Shown here piece by piece: positions 8,489 to 16,430 of a DNA stretch of 64,000 bases. The position numbers were made by a program, and so were the translations under genes. Below the pieces are notes generated by a model that saw only the letters and a list, made by a program, of their open reading frames with translations, searched no databases and was not told the DNA's origin. Position 1 is the first letter of the stretch. Each line of letters starts with the position of its first letter. The stretch is from Opitutaceae bacterium (GTDB lineage Bacteria; Verrucomicrobiota; Verrucomicrobiia; Opitutales; Opitutaceae): assembly GCA_027490995.1 (NCBI GenBank), contig JAIXWY010000003.1, positions 62,001-126,000 of the forward strand. Direction: 5' to 3'.

Positions 8489-9450
8489 CGGGCCTCCCCG
8501 GCCAACGCTTCGATTCGCGCCGCGAGGTCGGCGAGCCTTTGCTCCCGCGCCGCCGGTGCGAGTGAAGGATCCGCCTCCACCAGCGTCCGCTCGCGCTGCA
8601 ACCGGAGGATCCGGAGCGGGTGGAGTTGCGTGTCCGAGGATATCTGGAAGGCGCTCCACGTGAGCTTTCCCAGCGCCGCCCGACCCTCCGGAGTCGAGCC
8701 GTAGGCGACGAAGAAGGCTTGCACGGCGGCCCGGGTGGCCTCCGGCAGCGAGGTCTTGACCACGAGCGGGTCGCTGGGGATCAACGGGCTTCGCCATACT
8801 TCCCGCAGCCGAGCCCGGAGCGGCGGCTGGCGTTCCAGGAGGCGTTCGAGGGTTTCGCTGCTGGTGGCGCAGGCGTCGATCTGGCCCTTGGCGACCGCAA
8901 GGATGTTGGCCTCGTGGGTGGCGAGTCGGGTGGCCTTGAAGTCGCGAGTGGGGTTGATCCCGTTGCGACCGAAGGCGTAGTAGCCGGGCACGAGGTTGCC
9001 GGAGGTGCTTTGCGCGTCGCCCAGCCCGAGGGTGAGGCGGGTGCGCCGATCAATCAGGTCCTGCAGGCTTTGCACCGGACTGTCGTGCGCGACGATGATC
9101 AGGGACCAGTAGCCCGCTACGCCCTCGGTGTTGACGGCCTGGGCGATCACGGTCCCGCCGGCGCGGTCGATGGCGTCGATCGCGGCGTTGTTCCCGAGCA
9201 GCGCCAGCTCCAGCTTCCCGAAGCGCAGAGCCTCGATCACGCTCGTGTAGTCGGGGGCAAAGAACATCTGGACCGGGCGCTCGAGTGTCTGCTCAAGTGC
9301 GATGCGGATGGGTTCGTAGTCGCGGCGCAGCGCCCCGGCGCTTTCGGTGGGTACGACCCCGAAGCGGAGTGGATCGGAGGAACCGGCCGCGGCTGCCCAC
9401 GTCAGGGCGGCCAGCGCAGCGAGCAGGGTCTGGCGAAGGATCGAGATCAT
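8485..9450 (-). CDS. phnD: Phosphonate-binding protein PhnD (system 1, E. coli-like)
   Basis: The 321-residue periplasmic binding protein has a classical signal peptide (hydrophobic segment to about residue 22, no lipobox). It resembles E. coli PhnD closely in the ligand-binding blocks: GYWSLII, GDAQSTSGNLVPGYY, THEANILAVA and SPLIPSDPLV. E. coli PhnD binds 2-aminoethylphosphonate and related compounds tightly, so a similar preference is plausible. The three other PhnD-like proteins in the window lack these blocks and look more like PtxB/HtxB. The ATG at 9450 overlaps the phnC stop, and the gene overlaps phnE downstream. Confidence 0.92.
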   Translation of the reverse strand: MISILRQTLLAALAALTWAAAAGSSDPLRFGVVPTESAGALRRDYEPIRIALEQTLERPVQMFFAPDYTSVIEALRFGKLELALLGNNAAIDAIDRAGGTVIAQAVNTEGVAGYWSLIIVAHDSPVQSLQDLIDRRTRLTLGLGDAQSTSGNLVPGYYAFGRNGINPTRDFKATRLATHEANILAVAKGQIDACATSSETLERLLERQPPLRARLREVWRSPLIPSDPLVVKTSLPEATRAAVQAFFVAYGSTPEGRAALGKLTWSAFQISSDTQLHPLRILRLQRERTLVEADPSLAPAAREQRLADLAARIEALAGEAR

Positions 9451-10223
9451 GGCGCGGGAGGGACGAAACGATCGGGCGGGTGAGCGTAAATCCTGCCGAG
9501 GAGGTCGGCAGTCAGGTCCGACGTGGCCCCATCGAACACGACCCGACCCCCGGCCAGCGCGATCGTGCGCGGACACAGCGCGCGCGCGTAGTCGATCTGG
9601 TGGAGGCAGAGGATGCAGGTGACGCCGTCCTCACGGTTAATCCGGGCGAAGGCCTGCAGGACCCGGTCGGCGCTTCCGGGATCAAGGCTGGAGACGGGCT
9701 CGTCGCCAAGGATGACGCCTGCGCCCTGCAGGAGAGTGCGGGCGATGGCCGCCCGCTGCTGTTGTCCGCCGCTCAGCGTGTCGGCGCGGCGGAGGGCGAG
9801 GTCAGCGAGTCCGACCCGTTGCAGGGCGGCCGTGGCCGCGCGGAGTTCCGGCTCCGGCAGCGTAAAACTGAGCGTTCTCCAGAGGGGTTGGCGGTGCAGG
9901 GCCCCGGCGAGCACATTGGTCTGCAGGCTCAGGCGCCCGACGAGATTGAACTGCTGGAAGACCATTCCGATTCCGGCCCGCCGCCGGCGGATGTCCGCGG
10001 CGAGTTGGCCCCCGGACTGGATGATGTGCCCGCCGACCCGAATCGTCCCCGACTCCGCCCGAGAGAGGCCGGCGATCAAGCGGAGCAGGGTGGATTTTCC
10101 CGAGCCCGAGGCGCCGATCAGGGCGACGCACTCGCCGGCGCCGATCCGCAGGGAAACGTCCCGGAGCACGGGAGACTCCGCTCCCGCGTAGCGATGCGTG
10201 AGGTGCTCGATCAGGATTTCCAT
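9447..10223 (-). CDS. phnC: Phosphonate ABC transporter ATP-binding protein PhnC (system 1)
   Basis: The 258-residue ATPase has Walker A GASGSGKS (37-44), signature LSGGQQQRAAIAR, Walker B followed by DEPVSSLDP, and an H-loop in LCLHQIDYA. The wording is typical of PhnC. It energises import of phosphonate by PhnD/PhnE, which follow with 4-bp overlaps. It is divergent from the TIM-barrel gene at 10345. The shared intergenic region holds a Pho box only in the plus orientation, so regulation of this operon is not evident. Confidence 0.93.
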   Translation of the reverse strand: MEILIEHLTHRYAGAESPVLRDVSLRIGAGECVALIGASGSGKSTLLRLIAGLSRAESGTIRVGGHIIQSGGQLAADIRRRRAGIGMVFQQFNLVGRLSLQTNVLAGALHRQPLWRTLSFTLPEPELRAATAALQRVGLADLALRRADTLSGGQQQRAAIARTLLQGAGVILGDEPVSSLDPGSADRVLQAFARINREDGVTCILCLHQIDYARALCPRTIALAGGRVVFDGATSDLTADLLGRIYAHPPDRFVPPAP

Positions 10224-10306
10224 CGTGGGCGGAGTGCGCTGGACGCCAGCAACGTGGTGGCAGGATGGGTGCCGGATCGAAGTCCGTCGCAGGTCAGAGG
10301 CAGGGC

Positions 10307-10322
10307 TTTATTCGCGCTTAAC
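10307..10322 (+). promoter_or_regulatory. Predicted Pho box upstream of TIM-barrel gene
   Basis: TTTAT (10307) and TTAAC (10318) are 11 bp apart, and the pair matches the proximal half of the phnG box (TTTAT-N6-TTAAC). The start codon at 10345 is only 22 bp downstream, so the transcript would be nearly leaderless. No good -10 hexamer is visible. Confidence 0.5.
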
Positions 10323-10344
10323 ATGGATCCTCCACCCTGCCCGC

Positions 10345-11160
10345 ATGATCCCGTCCCTTCCCGTCCTTGGCTCCGCGTTGCGGCTGGCGGATCTCCCGCA
10401 GCAGCTGGAGTGGTTGTGCGGTTCCGCGCGCGATCTCGAACTCACAGATCCGTTGACCAACGTGTTCTTCGAAGGACTCTGGCGAAGTGCCGCAAAACAG
10501 GCGGCCACCCTGCTGGCAGACCATGCCGGTCGTCGCGGGGCGCACGCTCCGTTCAGCAGCACCCCGGTGGACGTCGCGGATCGTCGCGTGGTGGAGGTGC
10601 TGCGCGACCGCTTGCGCGAGTCGCTGGAGTTCGTCGCGCTGACCGGCGGGAGTCACCTCGTCTTGCACAGCCCCTTCCTCTACTTCGGTCGGGGCGGCTC
10701 CCTCCACCGAGGCGAGGCGTGGGCGGAGCAGGCGCTGAGGGTGCGGGACAACCTCGCTCCGATCGTCGAGGAGGCGGCGGCACAGCAGTGCGTGCTGGTG
10801 ATCGAGAACATCTTCGATGCCCGGACCGAACCCCTCGACGCCTTGGTCCGGAGCCTCGCCAGCCCCTGGGTGCGGCGGAGCCTTGACACCGGGCATGCGA
10901 ATCTGATGCGCGACCGCGGAGCGCCGCCGCCCGATGTTTGGATCGCCGATGCGGGGGAACAACTGGCTCATGTGCATCTGGCCGACAACGACGGCGAGAG
11001 CGATCGCCACTGGGCCTGCGGCGAAGGGACGATCAACTGGACCAGCACCTTCCAGGCGCTCGCGCGCTTGCACCAACCGCCTCGCCTGATTCTTGAGATG
11101 TCGCCGGCGCGGCAGCACGCCTCCGTCGCCTGGCTTGCGCAGCGGGGACTCGCGCGCTGA
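10345..11160 (+). CDS. Sugar-phosphate isomerase/epimerase-like TIM-barrel protein
   Basis: The 271-residue protein resembles the xylose-isomerase-like / AP-endonuclease-2 TIM-barrel superfamily. Likely metal ligands are visible at the strand ends: Glu in VLVIENIFD, Asp-His in SLDTGHANL, His in LAHVHLADNDG and Glu in LILEMSP. Such enzymes isomerise or epimerise sugars, or cleave sugar-phosphate backbones, with divalent metals. The Pho box just upstream and the surrounding phn genes suggest work on a sugar or phosphoribosyl intermediate of organophosphate breakdown, but nothing fixes the substrate. The ATG at 10345 begins the barrel; an ATG at 10323 is out of frame. Confidence 0.75.
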   Translation: MIPSLPVLGSALRLADLPQQLEWLCGSARDLELTDPLTNVFFEGLWRSAAKQAATLLADHAGRRGAHAPFSSTPVDVADRRVVEVLRDRLRESLEFVALTGGSHLVLHSPFLYFGRGGSLHRGEAWAEQALRVRDNLAPIVEEAAAQQCVLVIENIFDARTEPLDALVRSLASPWVRRSLDTGHANLMRDRGAPPPDVWIADAGEQLAHVHLADNDGESDRHWACGEGTINWTSTFQALARLHQPPRLILEMSPARQHASVAWLAQRGLAR

Positions 11161-11170
11161 AGGAGCACGC

Positions 11171-12094
11171 TCATCTGACGCGCACGAGGGCGGAGGTGGG
11201 CAGTTCGTAAAGGTGGCCGTTGCCTTCCTCGGCGGCGATGAGGATGCGATCCGGGCCGTCGAAGCATACTCCCTCAGCTCCGGGAGCTCCGGTGAAGGGC
11301 AGCCACCAGACGGCGCCGGCGAACCAGTCATCGCGACCGGGGGCGGACGCCTCGAACATCCACATCGCGTCATAGGTGAGGATCAGCAGCCGTTGTCCGT
11401 CCGGCGTGGCGTCCGCTGCGGTCGCGCGGCCGCGGACGTTGAAGTCGGCGAGGGCGGTCAGGTCATTCACCCGCCCCTCGCGGGGATCGTCCAGCCGGTA
11501 AAGACGGGTCAGGGTGTCGCTGCGGCGTTTGGTGACGAAGTACACGGTGTCTCCCACGGTGAACACCCCCTCGCAGTCATAGTTGAAGTCGTCCCGGCCC
11601 GCCGGCCAGGTGCGCTGCTCCGGATACCGAATGAAGATGCTCTTCAGGACGGTGGTGAATCCGGCCGTCGGCTCGGGCTCCATCACGTAGTGCAGCGCCA
11701 GATCGCGCCTGCCGTTGCTGTTGTTGCCGACGTCGGCGATGATGAGACGGCCGGACGCATCCACCGCGATGGCCTCCCAGTCGCTGTTGGCCGCCCCGCC
11801 GACGAGGATGCCGGGGTGATCGGCGGTGCGGGCGCTGGTCACGAGGGAGCCGTCCGGCCGCATCGGGTAGACCCTTGGTTCGTCGCCGGAGTCGTTGTGG
11901 AGCCAGAACACCCCGGGCCACTGGCGGCTGGCGACGATGCCCGACACCTCCCGCGAGTAGGTCGGTCCGGTGAGCGTGGCGGACTTCGCGAGCGTTCGGG
12001 GTGCGATCGCGGGGAGCGCGATCTCGACTGCCGGCGCGGGCTGCGCCCCCGCAGCCGAGGCGAGCGCGAGCAGGGTCAGGAAACGAAGGATCAT
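11171..12094 (-). CDS. Secreted beta-propeller-like protein of unknown function
   Basis: The 307-residue protein has a signal peptide (cleavage near AAGAQ, residue about 18) and repeated beta-rich blocks suggestive of a propeller: SGIVASRQWPGVFWLHNDSG, DWEAIAVDASGRLIIADVG, DCEGVFTVGDTVYFVTKR and GAEGVCFDGPDRILIAAEE. The spaced acidic motifs, NDSGDE and DVGNN, could bind calcium. Related proteins are often annotated as hypothetical or as SMP-30/phytase-like. It ends the minus-strand group that contains phnN, starting 41 bp after phnN's stop. A secreted phosphoesterase role is conceivable from context, but no catalytic motif proves it. Confidence 0.6.
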   Translation of the reverse strand: MILRFLTLLALASAAGAQPAPAVEIALPAIAPRTLAKSATLTGPTYSREVSGIVASRQWPGVFWLHNDSGDEPRVYPMRPDGSLVTSARTADHPGILVGGAANSDWEAIAVDASGRLIIADVGNNSNGRRDLALHYVMEPEPTAGFTTVLKSIFIRYPEQRTWPAGRDDFNYDCEGVFTVGDTVYFVTKRRSDTLTRLYRLDDPREGRVNDLTALADFNVRGRATAADATPDGQRLLILTYDAMWMFEASAPGRDDWFAGAVWWLPFTGAPGAEGVCFDGPDRILIAAEEGNGHLYELPTSALVRVR

Positions 12095-12134
12095 AAAGGG
12101 ACTCGGGTACGTGCTGGAGACTCGCCGTCCCGCC

Positions 12135-12686
12135 TCAGCCGACCGATGCGCTCCGCAGGAGGCTGACGAAACGGTCGGCGGCGTCCTCGAGCGGACCGTT
12201 GTTCTCGATGTGGACCGCATCCGGGTCCGCGACCACGAACTTTCCCGCCCGGGCGACGCGGTCCTCGATCTCCCGCGCGGACTCACGCCCGCGGTTCTCC
12301 AACCGACCCCGGAGGGTCTCCGGACTCACTTCGATGACGACGGGGGTAAGCCGGGGGATGCGTTGCCGGGCGATGGGGAGGTAGGCCCGGCTTCCGTTCA
12401 GGACCACATTGGCGCCGCGCTCCAACCAGAACTGCACCTCGACGCCCACGCCGTAGCGGAGACCATGGCTCTCCCAGTCGAAGGTGAAGAGTCCCAGACG
12501 TTGCATGCGTGAAAACTCGCTGTTCGTGAGCGCAACGTGGGACTCGCCCCCGGCGCTGGCTGGCCGGGTGATGTAGCGATGGGCGAAAAGCGTGGACTCC
12601 TCGCCTCCGAGCGCGCCGCGGGCGAAGGCGATGAGGGAGTCCTTGCCCGCTCCGGAGGGGCCGACGACGTAGAAAAGCATGCCCAT
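12135..12686 (-). CDS. phnN: Ribose 1,5-bisphosphate phosphokinase PhnN
   Basis: The 183-residue kinase resembles guanylate kinase and matches PhnN, which phosphorylates ribose 1,5-bisphosphate to PRPP at the end of the C-P lyase pathway. The P-loop is GPSGAGKD (9-16); YITRPA, FTFDWESHGLRYGV and LNGSR follow as in the family. The start may be 12686 or the nearby ATG at 12680, where the beta strand before the P-loop begins. A three-repeat Pho box (12710-12736) lies 24 bp upstream, so phnN probably has its own promoter even though the pyridoxal-kinase-like gene upstream is co-oriented. Confidence 0.9.
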   Translation of the reverse strand: MGMLFYVVGPSGAGKDSLIAFARGALGGEESTLFAHRYITRPASAGGESHVALTNSEFSRMQRLGLFTFDWESHGLRYGVGVEVQFWLERGANVVLNGSRAYLPIARQRIPRLTPVVIEVSPETLRGRLENRGRESAREIEDRVARAGKFVVADPDAVHIENNGPLEDAADRFVSLLRSASVG

Positions 12687-12709
12687 CAGGGCAGGGATAG
12701 GCCACCCGC

Positions 12710-12736
12710 GTTAGGGGCCGATTAAGGCGCGGTTAA
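12710..12736 (-). promoter_or_regulatory. Predicted Pho box and promoter of phnN
   Basis: Read on the minus strand, TTAAC (12736-12732), TTAAT (12725-12721) and CTAAC (12714-12710) lie at an exact 11-bp period. A -10-like TATCCC follows after 10 bp (12699-12694). The first repeat overlaps the last codons of the upstream gene. PhoB binding is inferred. Confidence 0.65.
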
Positions 12737-13482
12737 TCTTGCGAATCGAGGCACAGATCAGCCATTCCCCGCGCCGCGGCACGATCAATCGCCCGCGAGA
12801 CTCGACTCGCGGCGATGGCGATGGCGGATTCGAGGGGAATGTGTCGGACGAGGTGCTCGTGGAGGCAAACGGCGGCGAAGGCATCACCCGTGCCGCGGTA
12901 GTGCCCAGGCCGACGCAGGTGATCGACCCAGAACGCGGGGCGCCCGGGCCGGTGGAGTATGGAGCGCAACGAGTGATCGCCCACGGGCACACCAGTGACG
13001 ATCGTCTCGAGGCGGGGGAAACGATCCCGCCACCGGTCGACGGCGTCGTGCGGCCCTCCCGGAGCAATCAGGGAAAGCTCGGTCGCGTTCGGGAAGGCGA
13101 GGTCCGCTCGCTCCAACAACTGCGGCCACGCGGCGATCAACTCAGGTGCGACATACGCCCGTCCCTGGTCCCCGCTGACGGGGTCGACGATCACCCGGGC
13201 GATGCGTTTGGGGTGGCGATCAAGCACCCCGACGACCTCCGTCAACTGGGTGTCGCTGGCGAGATAGCCCACGAAGACGGCGACGGGTGCGTCGTCCAAA
13301 GCGAGCACGCTCTCGAAGTGCGCGGCCAGAGGAAGATCGAACCGACGGCAGGCAGGATGATCGCCGGGCGCGTTGAGGAGCAGGGTCGGTACGGGTCTCA
13401 GATCATCCCCCCAGATCCGCAGGAAGGGTCGGAGCCCGACCATGCCGGCGGAGGCGAGGCTGTGCAGGCAGACGAGGTTCAT
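12733..13482 (-). CDS. Pyridoxal-kinase-like ribokinase-fold kinase
   Basis: The 249-residue protein has the layout of PdxK/PdxY kinases within the ribokinase superfamily. It opens with MNLVCLHSLASAGMVGLRPF, has VIVDPVSGD and NATELSLI in the middle, and carries the anion-hole motif GTGDAFAA near residue 207, whose Asp is the expected catalytic base. The family phosphorylates pyridoxal or hydroxymethylpyrimidine. Here it sits between an EEP-family gene (4-bp overlap) and phnN, so a sugar or nucleoside substrate made during phosphonate breakdown should also be considered. It is not a recognised phn gene, and the substrate is unknown. Confidence 0.72.
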   Translation of the reverse strand: MNLVCLHSLASAGMVGLRPFLRIWGDDLRPVPTLLLNAPGDHPACRRFDLPLAAHFESVLALDDAPVAVFVGYLASDTQLTEVVGVLDRHPKRIARVIVDPVSGDQGRAYVAPELIAAWPQLLERADLAFPNATELSLIAPGGPHDAVDRWRDRFPRLETIVTGVPVGDHSLRSILHRPGRPAFWVDHLRRPGHYRGTGDAFAAVCLHEHLVRHIPLESAIAIAASRVSRAIDRAAARGMADLCLDSQD

Positions 13483-14291
13483 GACGGCTTATGCTGGATC
13501 GAGAGATCGGCCATCACGCCGGCGTGATCGCTCGGCCAGACGCGTCCACGGGCTTGATCCAGAACGCGCCCGCAACTCCGCACCCGGGGCGGCGGAACGC
13601 CGTCCTCAAGCAACAGGAATAGAAAGTCGATGCAGCGGCCGGGACGGCCGGGGGTCGCGGGCAGGGGATGGGTGACGGGACAGGGACCGCGCCCCGTGAA
13701 CACACTCTGCAGGCGCAGACGCGACTTGGCCGGTGCGGCGCGGAAGACGATTGAGCTCTCAACGGCGTTGAAGTCTCCGCCGATGCACTTCAAGTCCGCC
13801 GGCGTTTCCCACCAGTCCGAGGCGAGAACCGCGTCAAGCTGGGCGCGCCGGACGGCGTGCTCGTCTGGTACGTGCGAGAGATGCAGGTTCGCGAGGATGA
13901 TGCGGTGTCCACCGAGGTCATAGTCGGCCAGCAAGGCGATTCGCTCCCCTCCGGCGTCGGACGAGGGCAGAGCGAGCGCGGTCGTCCGGCTGGGGGCGAG
14001 TGGACTGAGAATGGCGAGTCCGGACTCGGACTCGACCAGCGAGCCGGACCATGCGCGTGGCTTGCGCCTCGCTGGCGCATAGGCCAGGTGCGCCCCGAGA
14101 GCGGAGGCGAGGCGTTGGGCGGTGTCCGCCTGCGCGCCCCGGGGGCCGCTCGCGCGAAAGCACTCCTGGAGGAGAAGGAAGTCCGGCCGGAGCGCGCCCA
14201 GTTCCCGGGCGAGGACCTCGAGCCGGGAATCATAGTCACCTTCGTTCTTCCAAGTGTTGAGCGTGAGGACACGGAGAGCTCGGGAGAGCAT
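13479..14291 (-). CDS. Endonuclease/exonuclease/phosphatase (EEP) family protein
   Basis: The 270-residue protein carries the EEP catalytic set: Asn12 in LTLNTWKNEG, Glu43 in LLLQECFR, His in NLHLSHVP, Asp-Phe-Asn in IGGDFNAVES and the terminal SDHAGV. EEP enzymes are Mg2+-dependent phosphodiesterases or phosphatases acting on nucleic acids, phosphoinositides or sphingomyelin. No signal peptide is evident, so it is probably cytoplasmic. It is the first gene of the minus-strand group EEP, pyridoxal-kinase-like, phnN, propeller and is divergent from phnM. Together with the 2H phosphoesterase across the divide, it is a candidate for opening the cyclic ribose phosphate left by C-P lyase, in the absence of phnP. 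Confidence 0.8.
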   Translation of the reverse strand: MLSRALRVLTLNTWKNEGDYDSRLEVLARELGALRPDFLLLQECFRASGPRGAQADTAQRLASALGAHLAYAPARRKPRAWSGSLVESESGLAILSPLAPSRTTALALPSSDAGGERIALLADYDLGGHRIILANLHLSHVPDEHAVRRAQLDAVLASDWWETPADLKCIGGDFNAVESSIVFRAAPAKSRLRLQSVFTGRGPCPVTHPLPATPGRPGRCIDFLFLLLEDGVPPPRVRSCGRVLDQARGRVWPSDHAGVMADLSIQHKPS

Positions 14292-14351
14292 GTTCCCCGC
14301 TGGCGTTGGAGTCGGTCTAGTGCGAGCCGTTTATGTGGCAGGCGCAGAACC

Positions 14352-14378
14352 TTCACGGTGTCTTCATCAAACCTTAAG
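14352..14378 (+). promoter_or_regulatory. Predicted Pho box and promoter of the phnM group
   Basis: TTCAC (14352), TTCAT (14363) and TTAAG (14374) lie at an exact 11-bp period. A -10-like TAGAGT begins 10 bp later (14389-14394), and the start codon is at 14408. The box lies between the divergent EEP gene and phnM but is oriented towards phnM. PhoB binding is inferred. Confidence 0.72.
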
Positions 14379-14407
14379 ATCAGCGGGATAGAGTTGTTAA
14401 TCGATCA

Positions 14408-15607
14408 ATGCCCCCGCGCCGACTCCTCACCAACGCCACGCTGGTCCTGCCCGATCGGTTGCTTACGAACGCCGCCCTCCTCATTGACGGGGAGCAGATC
14501 GCGGAGATCGGACCGGCCGAGGCCTTGGAGGGTCGGCAGGGAGCGGGAGGAGAGCGCTGTGACCTGGGTGGCGCGCATGTCCTGCCGGGATTGGTGGACC
14601 TGCATACGGACACCTTGGAGAAGGAGATCACACCGCGGCCGGCGGCCGACTTCCCCATCGATGTCGCCGTCCATGAGTTGGACCGCAAGCTGGTGGCTTG
14701 CGGCATCACGACGGTCTTCCACTCCCTGCACTTCGGCTATCAGGAGGCGGAGTGGAGCAACCGCTCGCGTTACTCGCGCCGGGACGTGGTCGCCGGCGTC
14801 CGCGCCCTGGCGTCGGGTCACCTCCTTGCGCGTACTCACGTGCATCTGCGGTACGAAGTGGTTGGCAACGGACCTGCCTCGCTGGGTTTGGTCAAGGAGA
14901 TGCTCGACGCCCGGAACGTGGAGTTGCTCTCGTTCATGGATCACACCCCCGGGCAGGGGCAGTACACGCGGGAGCGTTTTCTGGCGCAGCGACTTCGCGA
15001 GGGCATGACGCCCGATCAGGCGGAGGCGGTGCTGACGGAGAAGCGTTCCCGCCCGCGGCTGAGTGCGGCAGAGATGCGCGAGGTGGCGGACCTTGCCCGG
15101 GAGCGCGGCATCCCGATCGCCTCGCACGACGATGATACCGTGGAGAAGGTGGACGAGATGCGGGCTCTGGGTGTCTCAATCTGTGAGTTTCCGATCACGC
15201 TGGAGGCGGCGCGTCACGCGAATCGGAGCGGTCTTTGTGTCTTGGGTGGAGCGAGCAACGTCCTCCGTGGCGGATCGCTGACCGGCAACCTCAACGTCCG
15301 CGATGCGATTGCGGGAGGGGCGGTGGCGGGACTCTGTTCGGACTACTATCCGCCGGCCATGCTGCATGCGGTCTTCAAACTGGCCCGGGAGGAAGTGCTG
15401 CCGCTGTGGGCCGCGGTCGCCACGGCGACCCGCATCCCGGCCGAGGCGGCCGGTCTCAGCGGGATCGGAGCGCTCATTCCCGGCCGAGGCGCCGACCTCA
15501 TCGTGGTCCGACTGCGGGGAGAAACGCCGGTGGTCGAGCAAACCTTTGTCCGCGGCGAGCGTGTGCACGCAGCCGGACGCGAACGCCTCGGCGCGCAGGC
15601 AGCGTGA
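14408..15607 (+). CDS. phnM: PhnM, ribosyl-triphosphonate diphosphohydrolase (copy 1)
   Basis: The 399-residue amidohydrolase-superfamily enzyme matches PhnM, which removes pyrophosphate from alpha-D-ribose 1-methylphosphonate 5-triphosphate in the C-P lyase pathway. The metal-binding motifs are visible: HTD in GLVDLHTDTLEKEITPRP, SHDDDT (about residue 239) and LCSDYYPPAML. A second, clearly different copy lies at 18796-19959. This copy heads a plus-strand group with a 2H phosphoesterase, a hexapeptide acetyltransferase, a methyltransferase and phnD, under the Pho box at 14352-14378. The two copies may serve different substrates. Confidence 0.9.
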   Translation: MPPRRLLTNATLVLPDRLLTNAALLIDGEQIAEIGPAEALEGRQGAGGERCDLGGAHVLPGLVDLHTDTLEKEITPRPAADFPIDVAVHELDRKLVACGITTVFHSLHFGYQEAEWSNRSRYSRRDVVAGVRALASGHLLARTHVHLRYEVVGNGPASLGLVKEMLDARNVELLSFMDHTPGQGQYTRERFLAQRLREGMTPDQAEAVLTEKRSRPRLSAAEMREVADLARERGIPIASHDDDTVEKVDEMRALGVSICEFPITLEAARHANRSGLCVLGGASNVLRGGSLTGNLNVRDAIAGGAVAGLCSDYYPPAMLHAVFKLAREEVLPLWAAVATATRIPAEAAGLSGIGALIPGRGADLIVVRLRGETPVVEQTFVRGERVHAAGRERLGAQAA

Positions 15608-15650
15608 GTCGGTTGACGCCGTCCTTTCTCCGCGCTCCGCTCGCCCGACC

Positions 15651-16427
15651 ATGGAACTGACTTACTCCGAGTACGAAGCGCGGCAGCGACAGGAGCTGTC
15701 GCTGGGCGGACTGGAAGCGCGGGCTGAGAAGCTCGCTCCGGCGGGGAAGTTCGACTTCCGCGGTGGGTCGTGGGAACCCGCACCCTACTGCGGCTACGCG
15801 GTGGTGACGATGGTGGACGACCGACCCGAGCACGGTCCCCTGCTCGAGACCGTCGAGCGCATTCAGGAGCAACTGGCGCGGATCATGACGGAGCCCGGCT
15901 CGCTCTTCCCTCTTCCCCGTGCCAGCTTTCACCAGACGATCGCCAACACGCTTTCCGCCGAGCGGTACCGCGAGCATGTGGTGGAGAAGGGACTGGAGAG
16001 TGACTACCCTTCCCGGATCACCTCCGCGTTCGGCGATTTCCCGTCTCCGCACGGTTGCCCGCCGGTGGTCATGCAGATGCGAGGGCTGGCGATCTTCGGC
16101 CAGGCCCTTGGACTTTTGGGAACGTTTTCGACGGAGAACGAATTCCACCGAGTCCTCCGCTTCCGCGACTGGTTCTACGGTACGCCGGCCATCACCGAAC
16201 TCGGGGTTCGTCGGACCCGACCCTTCATCGGTCACATCACGGTCGCATACATCGAACGCTCCCTTGCGCTCGACGAGAGGCGACGGTTGGCCAGTTCAGT
16301 GGACGGCATCAACCAAGCGCTGGGGGCCGAACCGCCGGTGTTTCACCTTGAGCGCGCCGAACTGCGTGCGTACTCGCACCTGGCCGAGTTCCACGCCCTT
16401 GCGGCGCTGCCGATGGTCAGACTCTGA
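15651..16427 (+). CDS. 2H phosphoesterase-like protein (DUF1868 type)
   Basis: The 258-residue protein has the two short motifs that define 2H phosphoesterases, HQT (94-96, in SFHQTIANTL) and HIT (195-197, in IGHITVAYI). The overall sequence resembles DUF1868 proteins. 2H enzymes open cyclic phosphodiesters. In the C-P lyase pathway the product 5-phosphoribosyl 1,2-cyclic phosphate must be opened, usually by PhnP, a metallo-beta-lactamase-fold enzyme that I do not find in this window. Another 2H family, DUF1045, is often found in phn clusters lacking phnP, so this gene, 43 bp after phnM and 3 bp before the acetyltransferase, is a good candidate for that step. The motif call is firm and the role inferred. 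Confidence 0.75.
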   Translation: MELTYSEYEARQRQELSLGGLEARAEKLAPAGKFDFRGGSWEPAPYCGYAVVTMVDDRPEHGPLLETVERIQEQLARIMTEPGSLFPLPRASFHQTIANTLSAERYREHVVEKGLESDYPSRITSAFGDFPSPHGCPPVVMQMRGLAIFGQALGLLGTFSTENEFHRVLRFRDWFYGTPAITELGVRRTRPFIGHITVAYIERSLALDERRRLASSVDGINQALGAEPPVFHLERAELRAYSHLAEFHALAALPMVRL

Positions 16428-16430
16428 CTC

